From: Amycolatopsis suaedae
Lineage (GTDB): Bacteria; Actinomycetota; Actinomycetes; Mycobacteriales; Pseudonocardiaceae
DNA length: 64,000 nt
Assembly: GCF_004214935.1 (NCBI RefSeq)
Contig: NZ_SFCC01000011.1
Span: 62,001-126,000 of the forward strand
Reading direction: 5' to 3'
This document shows, one piece after another, positions 16,859 through 24,841 of the stretch. The translations under genes were made by a program, and so were the position numbers. The notes below the pieces were generated by a model, which searched no databases, had not been told where the DNA came from, and was given only the letters and a program-made list of their open reading frames with translations. The stretch's first letter is position 1, and the number at the start of each line of letters is the position of its first letter.

Positions 16859-17788
16859 TCAGGGCGTCACGCGGACGGCCGCCATCAGCCACTGGACGTC
16901 GGGCTGGCGGCTCTCGATCGGCGGCCAGCCGTTGATGACCGCCAGCAGCTGCCAGTAGCGCTCCGCCCGCGGGTCGCCGCCCTGGCCGAACCGCTCCGCG
17001 TACGCCGCGCGGAACTCCGGATCGCGCACGTCCTGCCCCTCCGGAGCACCGGCGGCCAGCATCTCCTCGACCAGCTCCTGGGCCTCCGGCGCCGACGGGT
17101 CGACGCCGGACGTCCGCATCCGGGCGGCCCGCTCGAACCAGTCCATCCAGTCGGGACCGGGGCTGATCTTCTCGCCGGCGTCGAGCATGTCCGACTGCTG
17201 CTGGCTCAGGCCGCGGATCAGCCGCCGGAAGTCCGGGTCCTGCACCATCTCGGCGAACTCGATCCACGCCTCCAGCTGCTCCGGCGTCGGGTCGTCGGGC
17301 AGTTCGGGCTTGCCCGAGCGCATGTGTGCTTCGAAGTCCGCGTCGATGTTGAGTCCCTCGGTCATCTCGTCCCAGAACTCGTCGATCAGCCGCTTGCGCT
17401 CGTCGTCGGACATCGAGGCGAGCTTGTTCATCAGTTTCACTTCCTCCAGTTCGGATCCCCTTTTCACGACCGCTCGCAGCACCGCCCGGCGCAGCCGCAG
17501 CTTGCGGATCTGCTCGTCGAGCGCCTCGACGTGCTGTGTCGCCAGCTCGCCGAGGCTCGCCTCGCTGGTCAGCGCCCGTTCGACGTCCGGAAGCCCGAGT
17601 CCGAGTTCCCGCAAGGTCTTGACCAGCTCGAGCCTGGCCATGGCGTGCGTGTCGTACAGTCGGTATCCGGCGTGTGTGCGGTCGGTGGGCGGCAGCAACC
17701 CCTCATCGGAGTAGAACCGGATGGTCTTGACCGGCAGCCCGGTCCTCCTGGCCAGTTCGCCGATGGTGAAGACGCCCACGGAATCCAT
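16859..17788 (-). CDS. MerR family transcriptional regulator
   Basis: 309 residues from ATG 17788, which has ggaggg six bases upstream; an upstream TTG (17794) and a GTG at 17779 are alternatives. Residues 7-75 form the MerR winged helix (FTIGELARRTGLPVKTIRFY, GYRLYD), followed by the dimerising coiled coil. The remaining 170 or so residues are a TipA/BltR-like helical effector domain rich in Trp, Glu and Asp, without Cys pairs for metals, so organic effectors are likelier than metals. A MerR-type operator lies immediately upstream, so it probably controls itself. No transporter target is adjacent; the neighbour on the other side is DUF3180, read away from it. Confidence 0.9.
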   Translation of the reverse strand: MDSVGVFTIGELARRTGLPVKTIRFYSDEGLLPPTDRTHAGYRLYDTHAMARLELVKTLRELGLGLPDVERALTSEASLGELATQHVEALDEQIRKLRLRRAVLRAVVKRGSELEEVKLMNKLASMSDDERKRLIDEFWDEMTEGLNIDADFEAHMRSGKPELPDDPTPEQLEAWIEFAEMVQDPDFRRLIRGLSQQQSDMLDAGEKISPGPDWMDWFERAARMRTSGVDPSAPEAQELVEEMLAAGAPEGQDVRDPEFRAAYAERFGQGGDPRAERYWQLLAVINGWPPIESRQPDVQWLMAAVRVTP

Positions 17789-17793
17789 GCTCA

Positions 17794-17818
17794 ACCCTCC
17801 AGTCGCTGGAGAGTCAAG
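17794..17818 (-). promoter_or_regulatory. MerR-type operator/promoter of the MerR gene
   Basis: On the minus strand ttgact (17817-17812) is followed by a 19-base spacer holding the inverted repeat ctccag-cga-ctggag (17797-17811) and then gagcat as a weak -10. The long 19-base spacer is the hallmark of MerR-activated promoters. The -10 would place the RNA start near 17780, at or after the annotated ATG, so a leaderless message starting at GTG 17779 is possible. Confidence 0.7.
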
Positions 17819-17850
17819 CCTGGCACAAACCTGGTCAGTACGGTGGTGAG

Positions 17851-18312
17851 GTGCATTTCACCCGCCCCCGGGACCTGCTCGTCGCCGGACTGGTCGCACT
17901 GGCCCTCGTCTACCTGCTCTTTCAGTTCGCCTACGACTCGATCCCGCGCCTGCCGACGTTCGCCGGCGTGACGTTGCTGGTCCTGGCGGTCGTCGAGGCC
18001 GTGCTGGCCTACGTGCTGCGCAGCCGGATCCGCTCGGGGCGGGTGATCCAGCCGGTCGCCGTGGCGAGAGCGGTCGCGCTGGCGAAGGCGTCGTCGATCC
18101 TCGGGGCACTCATGGTGGGTGCGTGGCTCGCCGCTTTCGCGTACGTTGTACCGCGCGGAGCCGAGTTGACCGCGGCCGCGGAGGACCTGCCGAGTTCCAT
18201 CGTCGGCGTTCTGTGCGGGGCGGCGTTGATCGCGGCGGCCATGTGGCTCGAGTACTGCTGCCGCACACCGAGTGATGGTGATCAGGATCGCCCACCCGGA
18301 GCGACCGGTTAA
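17851..18312 (+). CDS. DUF3180 integral membrane protein
   Basis: 153 residues from GTG 17851. Four hydrophobic segments are visible, about 8-27, 37-55, 78-99 and 114-133, with a short polar tail (SDGDQDRPPGATG). It belongs to the small DUF3180 family found downstream of folK throughout actinobacteria, as Rv3605c is in M. tuberculosis; here the MerR gene and repeats separate the two. No function is known. The C-terminus CCRTPSDGD is presumably cytoplasmic. It is followed after 69 bases by another actinobacterial membrane protein, and the three genes 17851-21129 look like one transcription unit. Confidence 0.85.
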   Translation: MHFTRPRDLLVAGLVALALVYLLFQFAYDSIPRLPTFAGVTLLVLAVVEAVLAYVLRSRIRSGRVIQPVAVARAVALAKASSILGALMVGAWLAAFAYVVPRGAELTAAAEDLPSSIVGVLCGAALIAAAMWLEYCCRTPSDGDQDRPPGATG

Positions 18313-18381
18313 CGCGCGGAATCCACCGCTCGAAGTACCGAGTAGGTCACGGTCGGGTTACTAGAAGGTACGGTGTTGGGC

Positions 18382-19914
18382 ATGACAGGCGTGGGTGACG
18401 ACTCGCGCGGCCGCCCCTGGGGTAAGCCGTGGCTCGTTGTCGGCTTCGTCCTCGCCGTCGGCGCCACCGTCGCCCTGGTCATCAGTGAGGACATGCGGTG
18501 GCTGCGGCTCGGTATCGTCGCCGCGCTCTGGGCGGCGTTGATCGGAGCCTTCGTGGCGGCGAAGTACCGCCGTCAGGTCACGGCCACCGAGGACGAGGTG
18601 GCGCAGGCGCAGGCCGTCTACGAGCTGGAGCTGGAACGGGAGATCGCCGCCCGGCGCGAGTTCGAGCTGGAGATCGAGGCGGAGACCAGGGACCGCGTCG
18701 AGGCCAGCTCCCGCGAAGAACTGGAAGCCCTCCGCTCGGAGGTCATCGCGCTGCGGGAGAGCCTGCAGACGTTGTTCGGCGGCGAGGTGCTCTTCGAGCA
18801 GGTCGCCCTGACCGCGCAGGCGACCCGGATGCGGTCGCTGAACGAGAACCAGCAGCAACGGCTCGTCCAGGCGGGCGGCGATGTCAGCCCCCGGCGCCCG
18901 CAGATCGCCGCCGCGCCGAAGAAGCAGGAACGGGTCATCGACGTCGAGCCGAAGACCGACATCTCCGGTTCGCTGAACCCGCCGACCGAGCAGAACGCGC
19001 CGGTCCCGCCGCGCCGCCCCGAGCGCGAGGAGGCCACCCGCCGCGTCCCGCCCGCACGGGTCAAGCGGCCGGAGGAGCCACGCAGGCCACCGCAGCGGCC
19101 TGCCGACCCGCCGACCCGCGACATCGCCGCCGTCCTCGACGGTCCGGTCCGTCCGCAGCAGCCCCCACGTACTCCCCAGCCGGTCGTCAAACCGGCTGCC
19201 GAGCGCCGTCCGCGCCCACCCGTCGAACGGGTACGCCAGCAGCGGCCGCCGGAGCCGAAGCCGGCTCCCAAGCCCGCTGAGCCGGTCGAGGAGCTGCCGC
19301 CGCTGCCACAGCCGAAGGCGACGCCGAAACCGCAGCCCAAGCCGGAACCGGCACCTGAGCCCGTGCTCGCCGACCTCCAACTCGGCGACTGGTCGCCGTC
19401 CTGGGAGAACGGCCGGTCCAACGGCACCAACGGTTCCAACGGCCGCCCGGCCCGCCGCGCCGAGCCGGAGCCCGAGGCACCACGGCGCAATCCGACGCTG
19501 CCGGTCGAGATCCGTGATGTCCCCGCGTCGGGTGGCCGCAGGCGGCGCGCGGAGGCCGCCGACCCGGCACCGAGCCAGCCGGCGAACGGCACGCCGAAGC
19601 CGCCCCAGCCCCAGCCGGAGCCCGCGTCCGGTGGCCGCAGGCGCAGGCCGGACGGCGAACCGCCGTCGTGGGAACGCAAGGCCGACAGCGGCTCCCGGCA
19701 CGCCTCGGGCAGTCACGCCAAGCCGGATGCCGGCGACAGCCGCGTCAGCGGTTCGCATGCCCGGCCGGACGCCGAGCCACGCCGCCGCCGGGCCGAGGAA
19801 CCCGAGCCGCCCGCCCGCGACGGCTCGCACGCGGCCGGTCGCTCGGTGACCGAGCTGCTCGCCGCGCACGGCGCGACCGGCGCCACCCCACGCAGGCGGC
19901 GCCGCGCCGACTGA
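18382..19914 (+). CDS. Two-helix membrane protein with coiled coil and Pro/Arg-rich tail (DUF6779-like)
   Basis: 510 residues from ATG 18382; GTG 18373 and TTG 18376 are better spaced from the weak aagg and remain possible. Two membrane helices (about 15-35 and 41-60) are followed by a coiled coil (65-160, Glu/Ala/Leu-rich), then some 300 residues of disordered Pro/Arg/Glu-rich sequence with repeated SGGRRRR-type and SHAKPDAGDS-type elements. It matches in place and composition the Ala/Arg/Pro-rich membrane protein Rv3604c of mycobacteria. The function is unknown; a scaffold at the membrane is a guess from the layout. The disordered tail may be a target for phosphorylation or protein binding. 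Confidence 0.8.
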   Translation: MTGVGDDSRGRPWGKPWLVVGFVLAVGATVALVISEDMRWLRLGIVAALWAALIGAFVAAKYRRQVTATEDEVAQAQAVYELELEREIAARREFELEIEAETRDRVEASSREELEALRSEVIALRESLQTLFGGEVLFEQVALTAQATRMRSLNENQQQRLVQAGGDVSPRRPQIAAAPKKQERVIDVEPKTDISGSLNPPTEQNAPVPPRRPEREEATRRVPPARVKRPEEPRRPPQRPADPPTRDIAAVLDGPVRPQQPPRTPQPVVKPAAERRPRPPVERVRQQRPPEPKPAPKPAEPVEELPPLPQPKATPKPQPKPEPAPEPVLADLQLGDWSPSWENGRSNGTNGSNGRPARRAEPEPEAPRRNPTLPVEIRDVPASGGRRRRAEAADPAPSQPANGTPKPPQPQPEPASGGRRRRPDGEPPSWERKADSGSRHASGSHAKPDAGDSRVSGSHARPDAEPRRRRAEEPEPPARDGSHAAGRSVTELLAAHGATGATPRRRRRAD

Positions 19915-19941
19915 CGGTCGCCTTCTCTAAGGTGTCCGACC

Positions 19942-21129
19942 GTGACCGCAACGACCGGGCCTGCGAGCCTGCGCCGGCATCCGCCCCGCCGCGTCAGTGT
20001 GCTGCTGCCGGTACTGGGCCTGATCGCGCTCGCGCTCTGCGGGCTGGTGTTGTTCGGTGTGCTGAGTTCCCGCGTCGGCGTCCTCGCCGTGGTGATCGGC
20101 GTCGCGGCGGCACTGGTGCCGGTCGGCGTCGTCGTGGCGGCCCTGCTGTGGATCGACCGCTGGGAACCCGAACCGGCCCGGTTGCTGCTGCTGACGTTCG
20201 CGTTCGGCGCACTCGTCGCGACGGCGACCGCGTTGCTGATCAACAACACCGCCGAGACGGTCGGCGACCTGCTGCTCGGCAGCGGCAACGGCAGCAAGAT
20301 CAGCGCGATCGTGTCGGCGCCGCTGGTCGAGGAGGCCGCCAAGGCGGCCATCGTGCTGGTGGTGATGCTGCGCAGGCGGGGCGAGTTCGACGGTGTGGTG
20401 GACGGCATCGTCTACGCCGGGTTCTCCGCAGCGGGCTTCGCGTTCACCGAGAACATCTACTACTTCGGCAGGGCCTTCGCGGAGAACGGATTCGGTGACG
20501 GCACGACCGGCGGCGTGCTGGCCGCTTTCATCCTGCGCGGCGTCCTCTCACCGTTCACGCATCCGCTGTTCGCCGTGTTCACCGGCGTCGGGATCGGGGT
20601 CGCGGCGCGGACGGCGAGTCCCCAGCTACGGGTGCTGGCTCCGCTGGGCGGCTACGTCGTCGCGGTCGGGCTGCACGCGCTGTGGAACGGGGCGGCGACG
20701 CTCGGCGGCGCGCAGGCGTTCCTCTCCATCTACTTCCTGATCATGGTTCCGCTGTTCGTCGGCATGCTGATGCTGGTGTTGTGGCAGCGCCGCAGGGAAC
20801 AGCGCATCATCGCCGCCGCGCTGCCCGCGCTCGCGTCCGCACGCTGGATCGCGCGGTCCGAGGTCGACCTGCTGGCGAGCCTGAGCGGACGCCGCAAGTG
20901 GCGCAGGCAGGCCCGCAAGGAGTCCGGGCGCACCGCCGCGCGTGCGGTGGCGGAGTACCAGGCTTCGGTGACGGAGCTGGCTTTCCTGCGCAGGAGGATG
21001 GCGACCGGCACGGCCGGGGCCGAGGCGGGCGAACGCCAGAAGGAACTGCTGTCGGTACTCAAGGCGTCACGCGCCGAGGCCGTCCGGCTCGCCGGTGGCG
21101 GTACGGAAAATGGTCACCACCGAGGGTGA
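19942..21129 (+). CDS. PrsW-like intramembrane metalloprotease
   Basis: 395 residues, GTG start at 19942. About eight or nine hydrophobic segments fill residues 17-275. PrsW signatures are present: LVEEAAKAAIV (Glu-Glu), FAFTENIYYF, FTHPLFAVFTG and LHALWNGAA, which provide the Glu and His residues of the proposed active site in the CAAX/PrsW clan. Family knowledge: Bacillus PrsW cuts the anti-sigma factor RsiW to release a sigma factor; the actinobacterial substrates are mostly unknown, and no anti-sigma gene is nearby. A basic cytoplasmic tail from residue 280 (RRREQ, SGRRKWRRQARKE) is added to the core. Confidence 0.87.
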   Translation: MTATTGPASLRRHPPRRVSVLLPVLGLIALALCGLVLFGVLSSRVGVLAVVIGVAAALVPVGVVVAALLWIDRWEPEPARLLLLTFAFGALVATATALLINNTAETVGDLLLGSGNGSKISAIVSAPLVEEAAKAAIVLVVMLRRRGEFDGVVDGIVYAGFSAAGFAFTENIYYFGRAFAENGFGDGTTGGVLAAFILRGVLSPFTHPLFAVFTGVGIGVAARTASPQLRVLAPLGGYVVAVGLHALWNGAATLGGAQAFLSIYFLIMVPLFVGMLMLVLWQRRREQRIIAAALPALASARWIARSEVDLLASLSGRRKWRRQARKESGRTAARAVAEYQASVTELAFLRRRMATGTAGAEAGERQKELLSVLKASRAEAVRLAGGGTENGHHRG

Positions 21130-21252
21130 CCCGAGCCGGGTGAAGCTCGTCACGGCTGTCCGTTCCACTACCGGAAGGGCGGTTACCCTCGCGCCGACGT
21201 CCGGTACCCGCGAGGGAGCGGGACTGGAACGGGTGAGGGAGCATAGGCAGTC

Positions 21253-21276
21253 ATGAGCGTCAGGGGCGGGTTGTGA
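21253..21276 (+). other. Possible 7-codon leader coupled to the DUF2520 gene
   Basis: ATG at 21253 opens a seven-codon frame whose TGA (21274-21276) overlaps the GTG start of the next gene. Such a mini-cistron could couple translation. It may be chance; there is only weak ribosome-site sequence (gtgaggga) before it. Confidence 0.25.
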
Positions 21277-22163
21277 ACCGCCCGGCACGGCTGGCGGTCG
21301 GCGTGGTCTCGGCCGGCCGGGTCGGCAGTGTGCTGGGCGCGGCGCTTGCGCGGGCCGGCCACACGGTGGTCGCGGCGTCGGGACTCTCGGCCGCGTCGCT
21401 GGCGCGGGCGGAGCGCCTGCTGCCCGACGTTCCGCTGTTGCCGCCGGATCAGGTGGCGGGCCGGGCGGACCTGGTGTTGCTCGCGCTGCCCGACGACGCG
21501 TTGCCCGGCATGGTCCGCGGTCTGGTCGCCACGGGATCGCTGCGGGCGGGCCAGATCGTCGTCCACACCTCGGGGGCACACGGCGTCGAGGTGCTCGCCC
21601 CGGCCGTCGAGGCGGGCGCGCTGCCGCTGGCGCTGCATCCGGTGATGACGTTCACCGGACGCTCGGAGGATCTGGACCGGCTGGCCACATGCTGCGTCGG
21701 CGTGACAGCCACCGCGGACGACGAAGCGGCGTGGAACGTCGGCGAGGCACTGGTGATGGAGATGGGCGGCGAACCGGTGCGGGTTCCCGAGTCGGCCCGC
21801 GCGCTCTATCACGCGGCGCTCGCACACGGCGCCAACCACCTGATCACACTCGTCTCGGACTGCGCGGATCTGTTGGGGGGCGCGGGAATCGGCAACGCCG
21901 AGCGGCTGCTCGGTCCGCTGCTGTCGGCCGCGCTGGACAACGTGCTGCGGCACGGCGACCGCGCGCTGACCGGACCGGTGGCCCGCGGCGACGCCGGGAC
22001 CGTGCGTACCCACCTCGACGTGTTGAACGAGCGCGCCCCCGATGTCGCTGTCTGCTACACGGCGCTGGCTCGCCGGACCGCCGCCCGCGCCGAGGCCGCG
22101 GGGCTTCTCGACAATGCCGCCGACATCACCGAACTGCTCGACGAAGGTCAGGACCCGACGTGA
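21273..22163 (+). CDS. Rossmann-fold/DUF2520 dehydrogenase-like protein upstream of panC
   Basis: 296 residues, GTG 21273. The N-terminal Rossmann domain has GVVSAGRVGSVLGAALARAG, a GxxxxGxxG variant of the dinucleotide loop, followed by LVLLALPDDAL and VHTSGAHG. The C-terminal domain is the helical DUF2520 dimerisation fold (ALYHAALAHGANHLITL). It resembles prephenate- and ketopantoate-reductase-type proteins. The conserved position immediately before panC, overlapping its start, suggests a part in pantothenate synthesis, perhaps reduction of ketopantoate, but this is inference; no panE or panB is in the window. Homologue by position: Rv3603c. Confidence 0.85.
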   Translation: MNRPARLAVGVVSAGRVGSVLGAALARAGHTVVAASGLSAASLARAERLLPDVPLLPPDQVAGRADLVLLALPDDALPGMVRGLVATGSLRAGQIVVHTSGAHGVEVLAPAVEAGALPLALHPVMTFTGRSEDLDRLATCCVGVTATADDEAAWNVGEALVMEMGGEPVRVPESARALYHAALAHGANHLITLVSDCADLLGGAGIGNAERLLGPLLSAALDNVLRHGDRALTGPVARGDAGTVRTHLDVLNERAPDVAVCYTALARRTAARAEAAGLLDNAADITELLDEGQDPT

Positions 22164-23083
22164 CATCCGCGAAGACCGCTCCGAAGTTCGCCCGCAGGCA
22201 GCTGAACGTCTACCAGCGGCCCGCCGACGTGTCCCGGGTGAGTTCCGCGCTGCACGGGGTGAGCAGCAAGGTCGCGCTGGTGCCGACGATGGGTGCGTTG
22301 CACGCGGGTCACCGCGAGCTGCTGCGCCGGGCGCGCAGGCTGCCGAACACCGTTGTGGCGGCGTCGATCTTCGTCAACCCGCTGCAGTTCGGCGAGGGCG
22401 AGGACTTCGACGCGTACCCGCGTCCGCTGGAGCGGGACCTGGAGGTGCTGGAGGAGGTCGGCGCGGAGCTGGCGTTCACGCCGTCGGTCGAGGACATCTA
22501 CGGCGAGGACACCGGCATCACGATCGAGCCGGGCCCGCTCGGCGCGGAGCTGGAGGGCGCGTCGCGTCCCGGCCACTTCGCCGGGGTGCTGACCATCGTG
22601 GCGAAGCTGCTCAACATCGTCCGCCCGGACTACGTGTTCTTCGGCGAGAAGGACTACCAGCAGCTGGTTCTGGTGAAGAACATGGTGCGGCAGCTGAACT
22701 TCGACACGAAGGTGGTTCCGGTTCCCACCGTGCGTGAGCACGACGGCCTGGCGCTGTCGTCGCGCAACGTCTACCTGTCCCCGGACGAGCGGCAGCGTGC
22801 CGTGGCACTGTCCGCGGCGCTCACCGCGGGTGCACACGCGGGCCGCCTGGGTGCCGATGCGGTACTGGATGCGGCGAACCGCACGCTTTCGGCTGTGGAC
22901 GGGATTAATCTGGATTATCTTGATCTTCGTGGAACCGATCTGGGGGCTCCGCCCGTCGATGGTGAGGCAAGGTTGCTCATCGCGGCGAAACTCGGGAGAA
23001 CACGCTTGATCGACAACGTTCCGGTTCTGCTCGGCGCGGCTGCCGAGCACCCGGATGACGGATCGCCGGAAGCAGGGGAATAG
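22160..23083 (+). CDS. panC: Pantothenate synthetase
   Basis: 307 residues from GTG 22160, overlapping the preceding stop (GTGA). Condenses pantoate with beta-alanine using ATP. The ATP-binding HxGH motif is in PTMGALHAGHRELL; FVNPLQFGEGEDFDAYPR, FGEKDYQQL and the KMSKS-like LSSRNVYLSPDER follow. Residues 1-25 and the C-terminal 15 (AAEHPDDGSPEAGE) are extensions beyond the core. Codons near the 3' end (22900-22930) are less GC-biased than elsewhere. panD follows after 12 bases, so beta-alanine supply and its use are encoded together. Confidence 0.95.
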   Translation: MTSAKTAPKFARRQLNVYQRPADVSRVSSALHGVSSKVALVPTMGALHAGHRELLRRARRLPNTVVAASIFVNPLQFGEGEDFDAYPRPLERDLEVLEEVGAELAFTPSVEDIYGEDTGITIEPGPLGAELEGASRPGHFAGVLTIVAKLLNIVRPDYVFFGEKDYQQLVLVKNMVRQLNFDTKVVPVPTVREHDGLALSSRNVYLSPDERQRAVALSAALTAGAHAGRLGADAVLDAANRTLSAVDGINLDYLDLRGTDLGAPPVDGEARLLIAAKLGRTRLIDNVPVLLGAAAEHPDDGSPEAGE

Positions 23084-23095
23084 AGGGAGTCCGCG

Positions 23096-23596
23096 ATGTA
23101 CCGCACGATGCTGAAGTCGAAGATCCACAGAGCGACCGTCACGCAGGCCGACCTGCACTACGTCGGCTCGGTCACGCTGGACAAGGACCTGATGGAAGCG
23201 GCCGACCTCCTGCCCGGGGAGCAGGTGGCGATCGTCGACATCACCAACGGCGCCCGGCTGGAGACCTACGTCATCGAGGGCGAGCGGGGCAGCGGGATCA
23301 TCGGCATCAACGGTGCCGCCGCCCACCTGGTGCACCCGGGTGACCTGGTGATCCTGTTGTCCTACGGGCAGATGGAGTCCGCCGAGGCGGCCGCGTACCA
23401 GCCGAGGGTGGTGTTCGTCGACGCCGACAACCGGGTCGTCACCCAGGGCGACGACCCGGCCGAGGTGCCGGAGGGGTCGGGCCTGCTGAACGGCTCGCTG
23501 CCGCTGCTGCCGTCGAACGGCGACATTCCGGGCTTCCCGGTCGCGGAGACCGTCGACGCCGCCCGGCTCGACGCGCTACTGCACGCTGACAGCTGA
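23096..23596 (+). CDS. panD: Aspartate 1-decarboxylase precursor
   Basis: 166 residues, ATG 23096 preceded by gagggag. Makes beta-alanine from aspartate using a pyruvoyl group made by self-cleavage between Gly24 and Ser25 in HYVGSVTLD. NGAAAHLVHPGDLVIL and the catalytic-region Tyr (TYVIEGERGSG) are conserved. The tail after about residue 120 is longer than the usual 126-140-residue enzymes (DDPAEVPEGSGLLNGSLPLL and beyond); mycobacterial PanD also has a tail, whose disorder controls turnover by Clp protease, so a similar role is possible but unproven here. The TGA overlaps the ATG of coaX. Confidence 0.95.
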   Translation: MYRTMLKSKIHRATVTQADLHYVGSVTLDKDLMEAADLLPGEQVAIVDITNGARLETYVIEGERGSGIIGINGAAAHLVHPGDLVILLSYGQMESAEAAAYQPRVVFVDADNRVVTQGDDPAEVPEGSGLLNGSLPLLPSNGDIPGFPVAETVDAARLDALLHADS

Positions 23597-24375
23597 TGCT
23601 GCTAGCGGTCGACGTCGGCAACACCAACATCGGCCTCGGGCTGTTCTCCGGTCGCGGCGAGCAAGCGCGGCTGGAGCACGACTGGCGCCTGCGCACGGAC
23701 GCCACGGCCACCGGTGACGAGCTGGCCCTGACCCTGCGCGGGCTGCTCGGGGCGGACGCCGACGCCATCACCGGCATCAGCGTCCTGTCGACGGTGCCGA
23801 GCATCCTGCGTGAGCTGCGCGACATGCTGACCCGGTACTACGGCGGCGTGCCGACGGTGATCGTCGGGCCGGGTGTGCGTACCGGGGTGCCGCTGCTGGT
23901 GGACAACCCCAAGGAGGTCGGGCCGGACCGGCTGGTCAACACGCTGGCCGCGCACCACCTGCACAGCACCGCGTGCGTGGTGGTCGACTTCGGGACGACC
24001 ACCAACGTCGACGTCATCTCGGCGAAGGGCGAGTTCCTCGGTGGTGCGTTCGCGCCGGGGATCGAGATCTCGGTGGACGCGCTGGCGGCCCGCGCGGCCA
24101 CACTGCGCAAGGTCGAGCTGGTGCCGCCGCGGTCGGTGATCGGGAAGAACACGGTGGAGTGCCTGCAGTCGGGCATCCTCTACGGCTTCGCCGGGCAGGT
24201 CGACGGCCTGGTCCGGCGGATCCTGCGGGACCTTCCCGGCGACGAGCCGGTGACGGTGATCGCCACCGGAGGCCTGGCGCCGCTCGTCGTGGACGAGTCG
24301 GAGACGATCACCGAGCACGTTCCCGAGCTGACCCTGCTCGGCCTGCGTCTCGTGCACGAGCGCAACGTGCGTTAG
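23596..24375 (+). CDS. coaX: Type III pantothenate kinase
   Basis: 259 residues from ATG 23596, one base inside the panD stop. Phosphorylates pantothenate in the first step of CoA synthesis; the type III enzyme needs a monovalent cation and resists feedback by CoA. ASKHA-fold motifs are clear: LAVDVGNTNIGLGLF (phosphate loop), VGPDRLVNTLAAHHL, VVVDFGTTTNVDVI and FLGGAFAPGIEIS. The panC-panD-coaX order matches mycobacteria, where the CoaX homologue (Rv3600c) appears not to carry the main PanK activity; whether this one does cannot be read from the sequence. It converges on sugE, and the two genes overlap by four bases. Confidence 0.94.
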   Translation: MLLAVDVGNTNIGLGLFSGRGEQARLEHDWRLRTDATATGDELALTLRGLLGADADAITGISVLSTVPSILRELRDMLTRYYGGVPTVIVGPGVRTGVPLLVDNPKEVGPDRLVNTLAAHHLHSTACVVVDFGTTTNVDVISAKGEFLGGAFAPGIEISVDALAARAATLRKVELVPPRSVIGKNTVECLQSGILYGFAGQVDGLVRRILRDLPGDEPVTVIATGGLAPLVVDESETITEHVPELTLLGLRLVHERNVR

Positions 24376-24686
24376 TGCAGGAGCTTGAGCCCGACCACGC
24401 CGGCGACGATCAGCACCAGGCAGAGAATCCGGCCGGCCGAAACCGGGTCACCGAGCGCGACCATTCCGTAGACGGCTGTGCCGATGGCGCCGATGCCGAC
24501 CCAGATCGCGTAGCCGGTACCGATCGGAATGGTGCGCATGGCGTAGGCCAGGCCCGCCATGCTCAGCACGAGGCTGACCAGGAACACGGCGCTGGGGACG
24601 AGTCGGCTGAACCCCTTCGAGGCGCCGAGTGCGGCAGCCCACACGGTTTCCAGCACGCCGGACACGACGAGCACGATCCAGGACAT
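24372..24686 (-). CDS. sugE: Small multidrug-resistance family guanidinium exporter (SugE/Gdx)
   Basis: 104 residues from ATG 24686, with ggagg five bases upstream; the GTG just before it is too close to that site. Four membrane helices (about 2-21, 28-49, 57-80, 84-103). Glu13 in VVSGVLETVWAAAL is the essential proton/substrate-coupling residue. Sequence elements GFSRLVPS, MRTIPIGTGYAIWVGIGAIG and the single short chain place it in the SugE/Gdx branch rather than EmrE. Family knowledge: Gdx proteins work as antiparallel homodimers exporting guanidinium in exchange for protons. A guanidine-III riboswitch lies in its leader, which makes the substrate assignment strong. It shares its upstream region with lysS, read the other way. 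Confidence 0.92.
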   Translation of the reverse strand: MSWIVLVVSGVLETVWAAALGASKGFSRLVPSAVFLVSLVLSMAGLAYAMRTIPIGTGYAIWVGIGAIGTAVYGMVALGDPVSAGRILCLVLIVAGVVGLKLLH

Positions 24687-24722
24687 CACGACCTCCGCAG
24701 TGACAACAGGTTGTTGTGTACT

Positions 24723-24761
24723 GCGTCGTCTTGTCGTGCCGGGTACGACGCCCTCGTCCGG
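24723..24761 (-). ncRNA. Guanidine-III (ykkC-III) riboswitch aptamer
   Basis: On the minus strand this 39-base stretch begins ccggacgaggg, has tacccgg in the middle and ends acaagacgacgc. This matches the known ykkC-III consensus nearly base for base. The pairings of the H-type pseudoknot are present: gcgtcgt with acgacgc (7 bp), and the two ccgg segments. After it, acaaca-acc-tgttgt (within about 24700-24718) forms a hairpin directly before the ggagg of sugE, a plausible expression platform acting on ribosome access. No U-tract terminator is seen, so translational control is likelier. Confidence 0.92.
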
Positions 24762-24803
24762 GGCAGGAAGCTCCTGCCGATTTCGAGGTTAACAGTAATC
24801 CGG

Positions 24804-24834
24804 TTGGCTCTGCCCAAGCGCGTGTTCGTACGCT
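24804..24834 (+). promoter_or_regulatory. Possible lysS promoter
   Basis: ttggct (24804-24809) and tacgct (24829-24834) are separated by 19 bases; the expected RNA start falls at about the ATG (24842), and no ribosome site is seen, so lysS may be leaderless. The spacer is long and the assignment weak. Confidence 0.35.
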
Positions 24835-24841
24835 AAGGGCC

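Noticed and set aside
24690..24841. T-box or lysine riboswitch before lysS
   Set aside because: The structured RNA here is on the minus strand and matches guanidine-III; on the plus strand there is little room and no T-box or L-box feature.
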